Notes under the pieces: generated by a model
The model's database searches: none
Told to the model about the DNA's origin: nothing
Seen by the model: the letters and a program-made list of their open reading frames with translations, nothing else
In this document: positions 8,778-17,413 of the stretch, in pieces
How the letters are laid out: every line of letters begins with the position of its first letter
Numbering within the stretch: position 1 is the first letter of the stretch
From: Erythrobacteraceae bacterium
GTDB taxonomy: Bacteria > Pseudomonadota > Alphaproteobacteria > Sphingomonadales > Sphingomonadaceae
Direction of reading: 5' to 3'
DNA: 64,000 nucleotides
Assembly: GCA_027489065.1 (NCBI GenBank)
Contig: JAIYAM010000038.1
Span: forward strand, 50,089-114,088
Position numbers and translations under genes: made by a program

Positions 8778-9701
8778 ATGAACGCACCATTCCCCGTTCC
8801 CTCACCCGGCGCTACGGCATCCGGAATCGTCAATGGCCTGTCGGTCGATGTCGAGGACTGGTTCCAGGTCGGCGCCTTCGAGAACGTGATCGACCGCGGC
8901 GAGTGGGACAGCATCAAGACCCGCGTGGAGGACAATGTCTACCGCGTCATCGACCTCTTCGCCGAGGCCGACGTGCGGGCGACCTTCTTCACGCTGGGCT
9001 GGGTGGCCAGCCGCCACCCCAACATGATCCGCCGCATCGCGGACGCAGGGCACGAGCTCGCCAGCCATGGCTATGATCACGCACGGGTGTTCACCTTCAC
9101 GCCACGCGAATTCGCCGAGGACATCCGCAAGGCGCGCGCGATCATCGAAGACTGCACGGGAGTCGCCGTCACCGGCTACCGCGCGCCGAGCTTCTCGATC
9201 GACCACCGCACGCCCTGGGCCTTTGAGGAACTCGCCGCGCAGGGCTACGCCTATTCCTCGAGCGTCGCGCCGGTGGTCCACGATCACTACGGCTGGCCCG
9301 CAGCACCGCGCTTCGCCTTTCGCCCGGTGACGGGCTCGTCGCTGGTGGAGCTGCCGGTGACCACCGCCATGCTCGGGCAAAGGCGCGTGGCGGCGGGCGG
9401 CGGGGGCTTCTTCCGGGTGCTGCCCTATGGCTTCTCGCGCTGGGCGATCCGGCAGGTGAACCGCGTCGAAGGCCGCCCAGCGATGTTCTATTTCCACCCG
9501 TGGGAGGTCGATCCCAACCAGCCGCGTGTCGGCCACGCGCCGCTTCGCTCGCGCTTCCGGCATTATACCGGCCTTGCCAAGATGGCCGGCAAGCTGCGCG
9601 AGCTGGTGCATGAATTCCGCTGGGGCCGCATGGACCACGTCGCCGCGATCGAGGCGCTGCGCGCCGAAGACTTCGTCCTGCCCGAGGATGTCCCTGCATG
9701 A
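8778..9701 (+). CDS. XrtA-system polysaccharide deacetylase with DUF3473 domain
   Basis: A 307-residue NodB-fold deacetylase. Metal/catalytic motif 1 is VDVEDW (about 23-28), and motif 2 is the HxxxH-type metal site in ELASHGYDH. The C-terminal DUF3473 part includes FYFHPWEVDP. The reaction is removal of N- or O-acetyl groups from polymer sugars, with a divalent metal. The ATG at 8778 is used; a GTG at 8772, overlapping the previous stop, is also possible. It belongs to the TIGR03006 group and is followed by the FemAB gene through an ATGA overlap. No signal peptide is evident, as in other members, so it may act on cytoplasmic lipid-linked intermediates. Confidence 0.92.
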   Translation: MNAPFPVPSPGATASGIVNGLSVDVEDWFQVGAFENVIDRGEWDSIKTRVEDNVYRVIDLFAEADVRATFFTLGWVASRHPNMIRRIADAGHELASHGYDHARVFTFTPREFAEDIRKARAIIEDCTGVAVTGYRAPSFSIDHRTPWAFEELAAQGYAYSSSVAPVVHDHYGWPAAPRFAFRPVTGSSLVELPVTTAMLGQRRVAAGGGGFFRVLPYGFSRWAIRQVNRVEGRPAMFYFHPWEVDPNQPRVGHAPLRSRFRHYTGLAKMAGKLRELVHEFRWGRMDHVAAIEALRAEDFVLPEDVPA

Positions 9702-10759
9702 ACGCCCCCGTGAAAGCGGGCACCGCCGTCCGGATCGCCGATTTCCGCGACGTGGCGGACCTGCGCCGTATCGAGAGCTTTTGCGCCGAAGCGGGCGCAA
9801 GCCTGTTCCACCGCCCCGCATGGCTGCGCGCCGTCGAGGCCGGGACCGGGCAGCGCGCCGCCGGGCTCATCGCCGAACGGCTCGGCACGGTGACCGGTTG
9901 GCTGCCGCTCACCGAGGTGCGCTCTGCCCTGTTCGGCAAGGCGCTGGTATCGAGCGGGTTCGGGGTTGCGGGCGGCATTCTTGCGGACGGGGAGGCCGAT
10001 GCGCTTGCTTTGGCCGAACGCGCGCAAGCTCACGCTCAGCGCGGCGGCTTTGCCGGCATAGAGCTGCGCGGCGGGCCGATCCCTGCGGGCTGGGACCAGT
10101 GGTCCGACAAGCATTGCGGTTTCGAGCGCGCTCTGGCTGCCGACGACGAGGCCGAGCTGCTGGCGATCCCGCGCAAGGCCCGCGCCGAGGTGCGAAAAGG
10201 GCTGGGCTTCGGCCACCGCGTGACCATCGGACGAGGGGCAACCGATCTCGCCGCGCATTATGGCTGCTACTCCGAAAGCGTGCGCAATCTCGGCACGCCG
10301 GTCTTCCCGCGCGCGCTGTTCGCAAGCATGCTCGAGGCCTTTCCGGCGAGCAGCGACATTCTCACCGTCTGGCAAGGCGATGTCCCGCTGGCGAGCGTGC
10401 TCAGCTTCTACCACGATGGCGCGGTGCTGCCGTTCTGGGGCGGCGGGGTGTTTGCCGCCCGCGCTGCGCGGGCCAACGAGGTGATGTACTACGAGCTGAT
10501 GCTTCATGCCCGGAGGCAGGGGATGACCCGCTTTGACTTCGGGCGCTCCAAGACGGGCAGCGGGCCTTTTGCCTTCAAGAAGAACTGGGGGTTCGAGCCG
10601 CAGCCGCTCACTTACGGCGGCTGGACCGCGCCGGGGCAACCTGCGCGCAATATCGACCCGACCGACGCGAGCTACAGCCGCAAGATCGAACTGTGGAAGA
10701 AGCTCCCGCTCCCGATCGCCAATACTCTCGGGCCGTGGATCGCGCGCGGGCTCGCGTGA
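9698..10759 (+). CDS. FemAB-like acyl/aminoacyl transferase, XrtA-associated
   Basis: A 353-residue double-GNAT protein of the FemAB type (TIGR03019). Visible family features are the N-terminal SLFHRPAWL segment, the GNAT-like core IELRGGPIP, and the conserved GRSKTGSGPFAFKKNWGFEPQPL block near the C-terminus (shown only in part: FKKNWGFEP). FemAB enzymes transfer amino acids to peptidoglycan; the XrtA subgroup is thought to add an amino-acid-like group to the exopolysaccharide. It overlaps the genes on both sides by an ATGA-type junction, so it is an integral part of the operon. Confidence 0.88.
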   Translation: MNAPVKAGTAVRIADFRDVADLRRIESFCAEAGASLFHRPAWLRAVEAGTGQRAAGLIAERLGTVTGWLPLTEVRSALFGKALVSSGFGVAGGILADGEADALALAERAQAHAQRGGFAGIELRGGPIPAGWDQWSDKHCGFERALAADDEAELLAIPRKARAEVRKGLGFGHRVTIGRGATDLAAHYGCYSESVRNLGTPVFPRALFASMLEAFPASSDILTVWQGDVPLASVLSFYHDGAVLPFWGGGVFAARAARANEVMYYELMLHARRQGMTRFDFGRSKTGSGPFAFKKNWGFEPQPLTYGGWTAPGQPARNIDPTDASYSRKIELWKKLPLPIANTLGPWIARGLA

Positions 10760-11991
10760 TGGGCGGCATCCTGTTCCTCGCCCACCGCGTTCCCTTTCCG
10801 CCCGATCGCGGCGACCGGATCCGCGCGCATCATCTGCTCAAGGCCTTGGCGCGGCTCGGCCCGGTGCATGTCGGCTGCTTCACCGATGGCGAGGGCGAGG
10901 AGGCGAGGGCGGCGCTGTGCGAAATCGCGGACAGCCATTGCATCGCATCGCGCACGAAGCCTCTGCCGCTGGCAGGGGTGGAAGCGGTCCTGACCGGCAA
11001 GCCGGTGAGCCTCACCGCCTTCCACAGCCGCAAGCTGGCCGCATGGGTGCAGGACACCATCGCGCGCCGCGACATCGAGGCAATCGTCGTCTTCTCGGGG
11101 CAGATGGGGCAATACATCCCCGACAGCTTCGCAGGGCGCGTGGTGATCGACCTGTGCGATGTCGATAGCGCCAAGTTCGAAAGCTATGCCGCTGCTGGCG
11201 AGCGCGTCTGGCTCAACGCCCGCGAGGCGCGGTTGTTGGCGCGCGAGGAGGAACGGCTCGGCCGCCGCGCCGATGCGACGCTCCTGATCTCGGCGGCCGA
11301 GGCGGCGCTCTATCGCGGGCGGCTTGCGGACCCGTCCGGCGTCAATGTCGCGGTGATCGGCAACGGTATCGACGCGCAGGCCTTCGACCCTTCCGCCAGC
11401 GCGCCTCATCCCGGGATGGCGGGCCGCAAGGGTCCGCATTTCGTCTTCACCGGTCAGATGGACTACCGGCCCAACGAGCAGGCCGCGCTGTGGGTGATCG
11501 AGGAGCTGCTGCCGATCCTGCGCGCCCGCCTGCCCGAAGCTACATTCCATATTGTCGGCCGCAATCCGACGCCCCAGCTGATGGCGCATGACGGCGCATC
11601 CGGCGTCAGGGTGTGGGGCGAGGTGCCCGACGTGCGACCCTTCATCGCCGCCGCCGACGCCGTGCTCGCCCCGCTGCTGATCGCGCGCGGAGTGCAGAAC
11701 AAGGTGCTTGAGGCAATGGCGATGGCGCGGCCGGTGGTGCTGACGCTGGAGGCGGCGACGGGCATTGGCGCGGATGACGGCGCGCAGTGGCTGGTCTGCC
11801 CGCCCGATCCGGTGGTGATGGCGGCGCGCATCGAATTCCTGCTCGCCGACTACGAAGCTGCCGTGAGGATCGGTGCAAGCGCGCGGCGCTTCGTGCTCGA
11901 ACACCACGATTGGGAGGCGATGCTCGCCCCGCTTGCCTCGCTCCTCGGCAAGGAAACGAAGGGCGCAGAGGCGGAGCGCCATGCAGCCTGA
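10759..11991 (+). CDS. XrtA/PEP-CTERM-system glycosyltransferase (GT4-like, TIGR03087 type)
   Basis: A 410-residue GT-B fold glycosyltransferase. The N-terminal domain begins FLAHRVPFPPDRGDRIRA, diagnostic for this family. The C-terminal nucleotide-sugar site contains GVQNKVLEAMAMARPVV with the conserved Glu. The ATG at 10759 is the first plausible start, overlapping the FemAB stop; earlier in-frame sequence is just the other frame of femAB. It should transfer a sugar to the growing lipid-linked repeat unit at the cytoplasmic face. Its end overlaps the exosortase start by 11 bases. Confidence 0.92.
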   Translation: MGGILFLAHRVPFPPDRGDRIRAHHLLKALARLGPVHVGCFTDGEGEEARAALCEIADSHCIASRTKPLPLAGVEAVLTGKPVSLTAFHSRKLAAWVQDTIARRDIEAIVVFSGQMGQYIPDSFAGRVVIDLCDVDSAKFESYAAAGERVWLNAREARLLAREEERLGRRADATLLISAAEAALYRGRLADPSGVNVAVIGNGIDAQAFDPSASAPHPGMAGRKGPHFVFTGQMDYRPNEQAALWVIEELLPILRARLPEATFHIVGRNPTPQLMAHDGASGVRVWGEVPDVRPFIAAADAVLAPLLIARGVQNKVLEAMAMARPVVLTLEAATGIGADDGAQWLVCPPDPVVMAARIEFLLADYEAAVRIGASARRFVLEHHDWEAMLAPLASLLGKETKGAEAERHAA

Positions 11992-12982
11992 CGCCGCTCT
12001 TCTTCCCGCCCGCGAGGCCGCCCGCCTGCCCGCCGTCTGGCGCGCGCCGCTAATGGCACTCGGCCTGTCGGTGCTGGCGCTGGCGGGCGTCACGGCGCAG
12101 GCCTGGGGCGCGATGCTGCACCAGTGGTGGAACATCGATACCTACAGCCACCTCCTGCTGGTGCCTTTCATCATCGGCTGGCTGGTGGCGCTCAAGGAGG
12201 AGACGCTCCCCCGGCTCAACCCGCAGCCATTCTGGCCGGGGCTTTTCGCCGTCGCCGCCGCGCTCGGCATGTGGCGGGCCGGCGAGGCGTGGGGCATCAA
12301 TCTCGTCGCGCAGGCAGGCGCGGTCGGCGCCTTGCAGGCTGCTGTCGTCACCATGTTCGGCCTGCGCGCCAGCCTCGTGCTCGCCCTGCCGCTCGCCTTC
12401 GCGGTCTTCCTCGTGCCCTTCGGTGACGAGATCATCCCGCCGCTCCAGACCCTGACCGCCGAGATCGCCATCGCGCTCACCCATGCAAGCGGGGTCGCGG
12501 CGCGGATCGAGGGGATTCATATCCACACGCCCGCCGGCCTGTTCATCGTCGCCGAGGCGTGTTCGGGGGTGAAGTTCCTGATCGCGATGGTGACGCTGGG
12601 CGTGCTGGTCTGCGCGACCCGCTTCCGGCGCTGGACCACCCGCGCCGCCTTCATGGCCGCCTGCGTGGTCGTACCCATCCTCGCCAACGGGGTGCGGGCC
12701 TGGGCCACGATCTTTGTCGCGCAATATGTCGGCGCGGAGAAGGCGACCGGCTTCGATCACATCGTCTATGGCTGGGTGTTCTTCGCCATCGTCCTCGGCC
12801 TTCTGCTCGGCGCGGCGTGGCGCTTCGTCGAGCGCGAGCCCGAGACCTATGGCTGGTCGCTTGACGAGATCGACCGGTGGGGCTGGGTCGCCCGCGCCGA
12901 AACCTCGCGTCTTGCGCCGACCGGGGCGGGGCTCGCGATCATCGCCTTGGCGGGCGTTGCCGCGCTGACCGCGCTGTTCTAG
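11981..12982 (+). CDS. xrtA: Exosortase A (XrtA)
   Basis: A 333-residue polytopic membrane protein with about eight hydrophobic helices and the exosortase catalytic triad: Cys194 in EACSGVKF, Arg239 in NGVRAW and His260 in FDHIVYGW. XrtA cleaves PEP-CTERM tails at the inner membrane and passes proteins to a surface anchor, in a way analogous to sortase. The ATG at 11981 lies inside the glycosyltransferase gene and fits family starts. The protein ends just after a final TM helix with no EpsI (DUF3485) domain, which in a number of proteobacteria is fused at this end or encoded next door. No PEP-CTERM substrate is visible in the window. Confidence 0.95.
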   Translation: MQPDAALLPAREAARLPAVWRAPLMALGLSVLALAGVTAQAWGAMLHQWWNIDTYSHLLLVPFIIGWLVALKEETLPRLNPQPFWPGLFAVAAALGMWRAGEAWGINLVAQAGAVGALQAAVVTMFGLRASLVLALPLAFAVFLVPFGDEIIPPLQTLTAEIAIALTHASGVAARIEGIHIHTPAGLFIVAEACSGVKFLIAMVTLGVLVCATRFRRWTTRAAFMAACVVVPILANGVRAWATIFVAQYVGAEKATGFDHIVYGWVFFAIVLGLLLGAAWRFVEREPETYGWSLDEIDRWGWVARAETSRLAPTGAGLAIIALAGVAALTALF

Positions 12983-12993
12983 GCCCTTAGTCG

Positions 12994-14889
12994 ATGTGCG
13001 GGATTGCCGGGATATTCCATGCCGAAACGCCCAAGCCGGTCGATCCGGCGCGGGTGGTGCGCATGTGCGACGCGCTGGCGCACCGCGGCCCTGACGGGTC
13101 GGGGGTGTGGACCGACCACGGCGTCGGCCTCGGCCACCGCCGCCTTTCGATCATCGATGTCGCCGGTTCCCCGCAGCCGATGCACGCCGCCGATGGCCGC
13201 GCGGTGATCGTCTTCAACGGCGAGATCTACAATTTCCGCGAGCTGCGCCGCGAGCTGGAGCAATCGGGTTTCACCTTCCGCACCTCGGGCGACACCGAGG
13301 TGATCCTTGCCGCATGGCAGCGCTGGGGGCCGGATTGTCTTTCGCGGCTCGACGGGATGTTCGCCTTCGCGCTGTTCGACCTCGACAAGCGCCAGCTGTT
13401 TCTGGCTCGCGACCGCTTCGGGGTGAAGCCGTTGTTCCTGGCACATCTTTCGGACGGCAGCATCGCCTTCGCCTCCGAGCTGAAGGGCCTCCTGGCGCAT
13501 CCGCTGCTGCGCCGCCGGGTGAACCCCCAGGCGATCGAGGCCTATATGGCGTGGGGCTATGTGCCGGACACGCATTCCATTCTCGCCGGGGTGGAGAAGC
13601 TCCCCGCGGGTCACTTCTGGCTGATGGAGCAGGGCAGGGCGCCCGGCCGTCCGCAGCGCTGGTGGGACATCGACTTCACCCAGCGCGAGCGCGGCAGCGA
13701 GGCCGATCTCTCGGCTCAGCTCGTCCACCTGCTACGCGAGGGCGTGCGGTCGCGCATGGTCGCCGATGTGCCTTTGGGCGCGTTCCTGTCGGGCGGGGTG
13801 GATAGTTCCGGCGTCGTCGCGCTGATGGCCGAGGCCAGCGCTTCGCCCGTGCAGACCTGCTCGATCGGCTTCGACGTCGCCGCCTATGACGAAACGTCGT
13901 ATGCGAGGCAGGTTGCGGCGAAGTTCGGCGCGGACCATCAGGAGCGGATCGTCGCCACCGACGATTTTGCCGCCATCGACACGCTCGCCGCGATGTTCGA
14001 CGAGCCCTTCGCCGATGCCTCGGCGCTGCCGACATGGCGCGTGTGCCAGCTGGCGCGCGAGCGGGTGACGGTCGCGCTTTCGGGCGATGGGGCCGACGAG
14101 GCTTTCGCGGGCTACCGGCGACAGGTCTTCCACCATCACGAGGAACGGGCGCGCTCAGTGCTTCCCGCAGGCCTGCGTGCACCGCTGTTCGGGGCACTGG
14201 GCCGCGCTTGGCCGAAGGCCGACTGGGCGCCGCGTCCGTTGCGCGCCAAGGCGACGCTGCTGGCGCTCGCCGAGAGCGGTGAGGAGGGCTATGCCCGCGG
14301 GCTCTCGGTGACCTTGCCGGAGGCGCGGCGGGCGCTCTACACGGATAGCTTCGCCACCAGCCTTTCGGATTTTCGCGCCGAGGACGAGGTGATCGCCCTG
14401 ATGCGCGGCGCGCCGGGCCGCTCGGGCCTCGACCGCGCGCAATATGCCGACCTCACCTTCTGGATGCCCGGCGACATCCTCACCAAGGTCGACCGCACCA
14501 GCATGGCGGTGAGCCTCGAGGCACGCGAGCCGCTGCTCGATCACCGCCTTGTGGAGTTCGCCGCAAGGCTGCCCGAGGGGATGCGGGTGCGGGGCGGGGT
14601 GGGCAAGTACCTCCTCAAGCACACGCTGGAACGCTACCTGCCGCGCGACATCCTCTATCGCCCCAAGCAGGGCTTCGTGACGCCAATCGCGGAGTGGCTG
14701 AGGGGGCCGCTCGCGGGTGCCGCGCGGGGGATTGCGACGGGAAGCCTCGCGCAGACCGGGTTCTTCGATCCCAAAACCATTGCCGGGCTGGCCGAGGCGC
14801 ATATCACCGGCCGCGCTGACCATTCGCGCACCCTGTGGCAGCTGTTGATGCTGGAGAAGTCGCTGACCCGGCTCGGCGTGAGCGCCTAG
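12994..14889 (+). CDS. XrtA-system amidotransferase (asparagine synthase-like)
   Basis: A 631-residue glutamine-hydrolysing amidotransferase. It starts MCGIAGIF, exposing the nucleophile Cys2 of a class II (Ntn) glutaminase domain, and continues with the NGEIYN and ELKGLL motifs. The synthetase domain carries the PP-loop LSGGVDSSG and the ATP/substrate motif SGDGADEAFAGY. Members located in XrtA loci (TIGR03108) are thought to amidate a uronic acid or similar group on the polysaccharide rather than make asparagine. It is the last gene of the EPS cluster and ends on a CTAG shared with the converging zapE gene. Confidence 0.92.
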   Translation: MCGIAGIFHAETPKPVDPARVVRMCDALAHRGPDGSGVWTDHGVGLGHRRLSIIDVAGSPQPMHAADGRAVIVFNGEIYNFRELRRELEQSGFTFRTSGDTEVILAAWQRWGPDCLSRLDGMFAFALFDLDKRQLFLARDRFGVKPLFLAHLSDGSIAFASELKGLLAHPLLRRRVNPQAIEAYMAWGYVPDTHSILAGVEKLPAGHFWLMEQGRAPGRPQRWWDIDFTQRERGSEADLSAQLVHLLREGVRSRMVADVPLGAFLSGGVDSSGVVALMAEASASPVQTCSIGFDVAAYDETSYARQVAAKFGADHQERIVATDDFAAIDTLAAMFDEPFADASALPTWRVCQLARERVTVALSGDGADEAFAGYRRQVFHHHEERARSVLPAGLRAPLFGALGRAWPKADWAPRPLRAKATLLALAESGEEGYARGLSVTLPEARRALYTDSFATSLSDFRAEDEVIALMRGAPGRSGLDRAQYADLTFWMPGDILTKVDRTSMAVSLEAREPLLDHRLVEFAARLPEGMRVRGGVGKYLLKHTLERYLPRDILYRPKQGFVTPIAEWLRGPLAGAARGIATGSLAQTGFFDPKTIAGLAEAHITGRADHSRTLWQLLMLEKSLTRLGVSA

Positions 14890-16001
14890 TCTTCGGTGCC
14901 GTGGCCGAGCGCCATATAGTCGGCGCTCTGCATTTCGTTCAATCGGCTTACCGTGCGATCGAATTCGAAAGCGCCATCGCCCGATGTGTAGAGTTCCTCA
15001 GGAGCGGCAGCGGCCGTCACGAACAGCTTCACGCGGTGCTCGTAGAGCGCGTCGATCAGCTTGGTGAAGCGCAGCGCCTCGTTGCGGTTCTCCGGCCACA
15101 TCTTTGGAATGCCGACGAGGATCACCGTGTGAAACGCCTGCGCGATGGCGAGATAATCCGCCGCGCCGCGGTTCTCGGCGCACAGCTTCTTGAAGCTGAA
15201 CACGCCCACGCCCTTGAGGCACTTGGGCACATGCAGCGTGCGCCCGCCGCCGAGATCCAGCTCGCCGCTCGGCACATTGGCGGCATCTTCCGGCGCGAAG
15301 TCGGTGAGGCGGAAGAAGGCCTCGCGCACCTGTTCGGTCGCCGCCTCGCCGAGCGGGGCGTGCCACATCGCAAGGCCGCCGATGCGGTCGAGCCGGTAGT
15401 CGGTCGGGCCGTTGAGGCTCAGCACGTCCATCCGCGCCTCGACGAGGTCGATGAAGGGCAGGAAGAGCGAGCGGTTGAGCCCGTCCTTGTAGAGGTCCTG
15501 CGGCGGGCGATTGGAGGTGGTGACGATCACCGTGCCCGCCTCCATCAGCGCGGTGAAAAAGCGGCCCATGATGGCCGCGTCGGCGGTGTTGGTGACCACC
15601 ATCTCATCAAAGGCGAGGCACTTCAACTCCGCGGCCATGTCCGTCGCAACCGCGATCAGAGGGTCCTGCCGCTCGGCCCTGCGCGCTTCGGTCACCCGCC
15701 GGTCGAGGTCGAGCATGAAGGCGTGAAAATGCACCCGGCGCTTCTTCGCCACGGCGAGCGTGTCGACGAACAGGTCCATAAGCATCGACTTGCCGCGCCC
15801 CACGCCGCCCCACAGGTAGAGCCCGCGCGGTGGCTCGGACTTCCTGCCGAAGAGCTTGCCGAGGAACCCGCCTGCGGGAGCATCGGCTTCGAGCGCCTCC
15901 TGAAGCGCAGCCAGCTTTGCCGCCGCCGCGCGCTGATCAGGATCGGCACGCAGCTCTCCGCTGGCGATCAGCGCGTCATAGCGGGCGAGGAGACCGGGCA
16001 T
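14886..16001 (-). CDS. zapE: Cell division protein ZapE (AFG1-like ATPase)
   Basis: A 371-residue AFG1/ZapE ATPase with Walker A GGVGRGKSMLMD (about 65-76), Walker B LAFDEMVV and the sensor segment TTSNRPP. In E. coli ZapE binds FtsZ and helps constriction under stress; the mitochondrial homologue AFG1 handles respiratory-chain subunits. The start at 16001 (MPGLLARYDA) is preferred over a start 138 bases further out, which would add Arg/Ser/Cys-rich out-of-family sequence overlapping the thioesterase gene. It lies downstream of sdhB and the thioesterase on the same strand, probably one transcript. Its stop shares CTAG with the amidotransferase stop. Confidence 0.92.
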   Translation of the reverse strand: MPGLLARYDALIASGELRADPDQRAAAAKLAALQEALEADAPAGGFLGKLFGRKSEPPRGLYLWGGVGRGKSMLMDLFVDTLAVAKKRRVHFHAFMLDLDRRVTEARRAERQDPLIAVATDMAAELKCLAFDEMVVTNTADAAIMGRFFTALMEAGTVIVTTSNRPPQDLYKDGLNRSLFLPFIDLVEARMDVLSLNGPTDYRLDRIGGLAMWHAPLGEAATEQVREAFFRLTDFAPEDAANVPSGELDLGGGRTLHVPKCLKGVGVFSFKKLCAENRGAADYLAIAQAFHTVILVGIPKMWPENRNEALRFTKLIDALYEHRVKLFVTAAAAPEELYTSGDGAFEFDRTVSRLNEMQSADYMALGHGTED

Positions 16002-16014
16002 CGCGAGGCGCGGG

Positions 16015-16476
16015 TCAGCCGCGCGGCTGCATCTTGCGCACGATGCCCGAGAAGCTGGCGACCACGTCGCCCTCCTGCTCGACCATGCCGCGCACGAACA
16101 CCAGCTTGCCGGTCTCGCGCACGATCTCGGTGACGGCATCGAGCGGCCGCGTCGGATCGCCGCCGCCCACGAACTGGGTCGAAAGCTCGAGCGTCACCGA
16201 AGGCCCCGCATTGCCGGTGCCGATCGTGTGCATGGTGACGAACAGCGAAATGTCGATCAGCGAGAGCGTCACCGCCCCGTGGATCACGCCTTGCAGGTTC
16301 ATGTGCCGCCGTTCCGGGAACATCCGCAGGCGCGCCTTGCCGTCAGGATCGGCGCGGGTGATGAGCTTGCCCATCACCGCGCCGTTGAACAGCGTTTCGT
16401 CCTTGAGGTTCCAGTGGTGCCAGCCGGGATTCTCCGGGTCCGGCCCGTGCTCGAATACGTCGTCCTTGAGCGCCAC
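16015..16476 (-). CDS. PaaI-family hotdog thioesterase
   Basis: A 153-residue single hotdog-fold protein. The helix segment NLQGVIHGAVTLSLID carries the HG-A-x-x-L/D pattern of PaaI/YdiI thioesterases, and a central strand region reads VTLELSTQFV. These enzymes hydrolyse acyl- or phenylacyl-CoA thioesters. It lies between sdhB (5 bases away) and zapE, so it is probably co-transcribed with them. Substrate unknown. Confidence 0.85.
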   Translation of the reverse strand: MALKDDVFEHGPDPENPGWHHWNLKDETLFNGAVMGKLITRADPDGKARLRMFPERRHMNLQGVIHGAVTLSLIDISLFVTMHTIGTGNAGPSVTLELSTQFVGGGDPTRPLDAVTEIVRETGKLVFVRGMVEQEGDVVASFSGIVRKMQPRG

Positions 16477-16480
16477 CGGA

Positions 16481-17260
16481 TCAGATCACGCGTTCGGCGA
16501 GCATCTTCTTGGTCTCGGCGATCGCCTTGGCGGGGCTGAGGCCCTTGGGGCAGACGTTCGCGCAATTCATGATGGTGTGGCAGCGGTAGAGGCGGAACGG
16601 ATCTTCCAGATCGTCCAGACGCTCGCCGGTCATCTCGTCGCGGCTGTCGGCAAGCCAGCGATAGGCCTGCAGCAGGATCGCCGGGCCGAGGAACTTGTCG
16701 GAGTTCCACCAGTAGCTCGGGCACGATGTCGAGCAGCAGGCGCACAGGATGCACTCGTAGAGGCCATCGAGCTGTTCGCGCTGTTCGGGCGACTGGAGGC
16801 GCTCCTTGCCCGAGGGGGTCGGGGTGACGGTCTGGAGCCAGGGGCGGATCGAGGCGTACTGCGCGTAGAAATGCGTGAAATCGGGCACGAGGTCCTTGAT
16901 CACGTCCATGTGCGGCAGGGGGGTGATGCGGATCTCGCCCTTCAAATCCTCGATCGCGGTGGTGCAGGCGAGCGCATTCTTTCCGTTGATGTTCATCGAG
17001 CACGAGCCGCAGATGCCTTCGCGGCACGAGCGGCGGAAGGTCAGCGTGGGATCGACCTCGTTCTTGATCTTGAACAGCGCGTCGAGGACCATCGGCCCGC
17101 ACTGGTCCAGATCGAGCTCGAACCTGTCGTAACGCGGGTTCTGACCGCTGTCGGGATCGTAGCGGTAGATCTTGAACGCCTTCACGCGCCCGCCACCGGC
17201 CTTGTGGACGTTGCCAGTGGGCTTGATCTTGGAGTTCTTGGGGAGAGTGAAGGTCGCCAT
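16481..17260 (-). CDS. sdhB: Succinate dehydrogenase iron-sulfur subunit
   Basis: A 259-residue complex II subunit with all three cluster motifs. The [2Fe-2S] ligands are in [12 protein letters not shown] followed by the distal Cys of ALAC. The [4Fe-4S] motif is [12 protein letters not shown], with the last Cys continuing into the [3Fe-4S] set together with [15 protein letters not shown]. It passes electrons from SdhA flavin to the quinone. The upstream neighbour is a divergent SDR gene, so sdhB here heads its own transcript rather than following sdhCDA directly; those genes are outside the window. Confidence 0.97.
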   Translation of the reverse strand: MATFTLPKNSKIKPTGNVHKAGGGRVKAFKIYRYDPDSGQNPRYDRFELDLDQCGPMVLDALFKIKNEVDPTLTFRRSCREGICGSCSMNINGKNALACTTAIEDLKGEIRITPLPHMDVIKDLVPDFTHFYAQYASIRPWLQTVTPTPSGKERLQSPEQREQLDGLYECILCACCSTSCPSYWWNSDKFLGPAILLQAYRWLADSRDEMTGERLDDLEDPFRLYRCHTIMNCANVCPKGLSPAKAIAETKKMLAERVI

Positions 17261-17382
17261 TGCGTGATCCCGGTTTCGTGTTTGGCCCTACTTAGCGGCA
17301 TTGCCCCGTCACGCAAGCGGCAGCGGCCTCACACTTGTTGCAGGGTTTCGCACAGGCGTTGAAAGCGCCTCACGGTGCGGAA

Positions 17383-17406
17383 CCAAGCGCATCGCGGTGC
17401 GCTTGG
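17383..17406 (+). promoter_or_regulatory. 8-bp inverted repeat just upstream of the SDR start codon
   Basis: CCAAGCGC (17383-17390) and GCGCTTGG (17399-17406) are perfect inverted repeats with an 8-base loop, ending 7 bases before the ATG at 17414. It could be an operator or an mRNA hairpin that masks the ribosome-binding site. If translation instead began at the in-frame GTG at 17375 the repeat would be coding. Confidence 0.4.
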
Positions 17407-17413
17407 CATTGCG

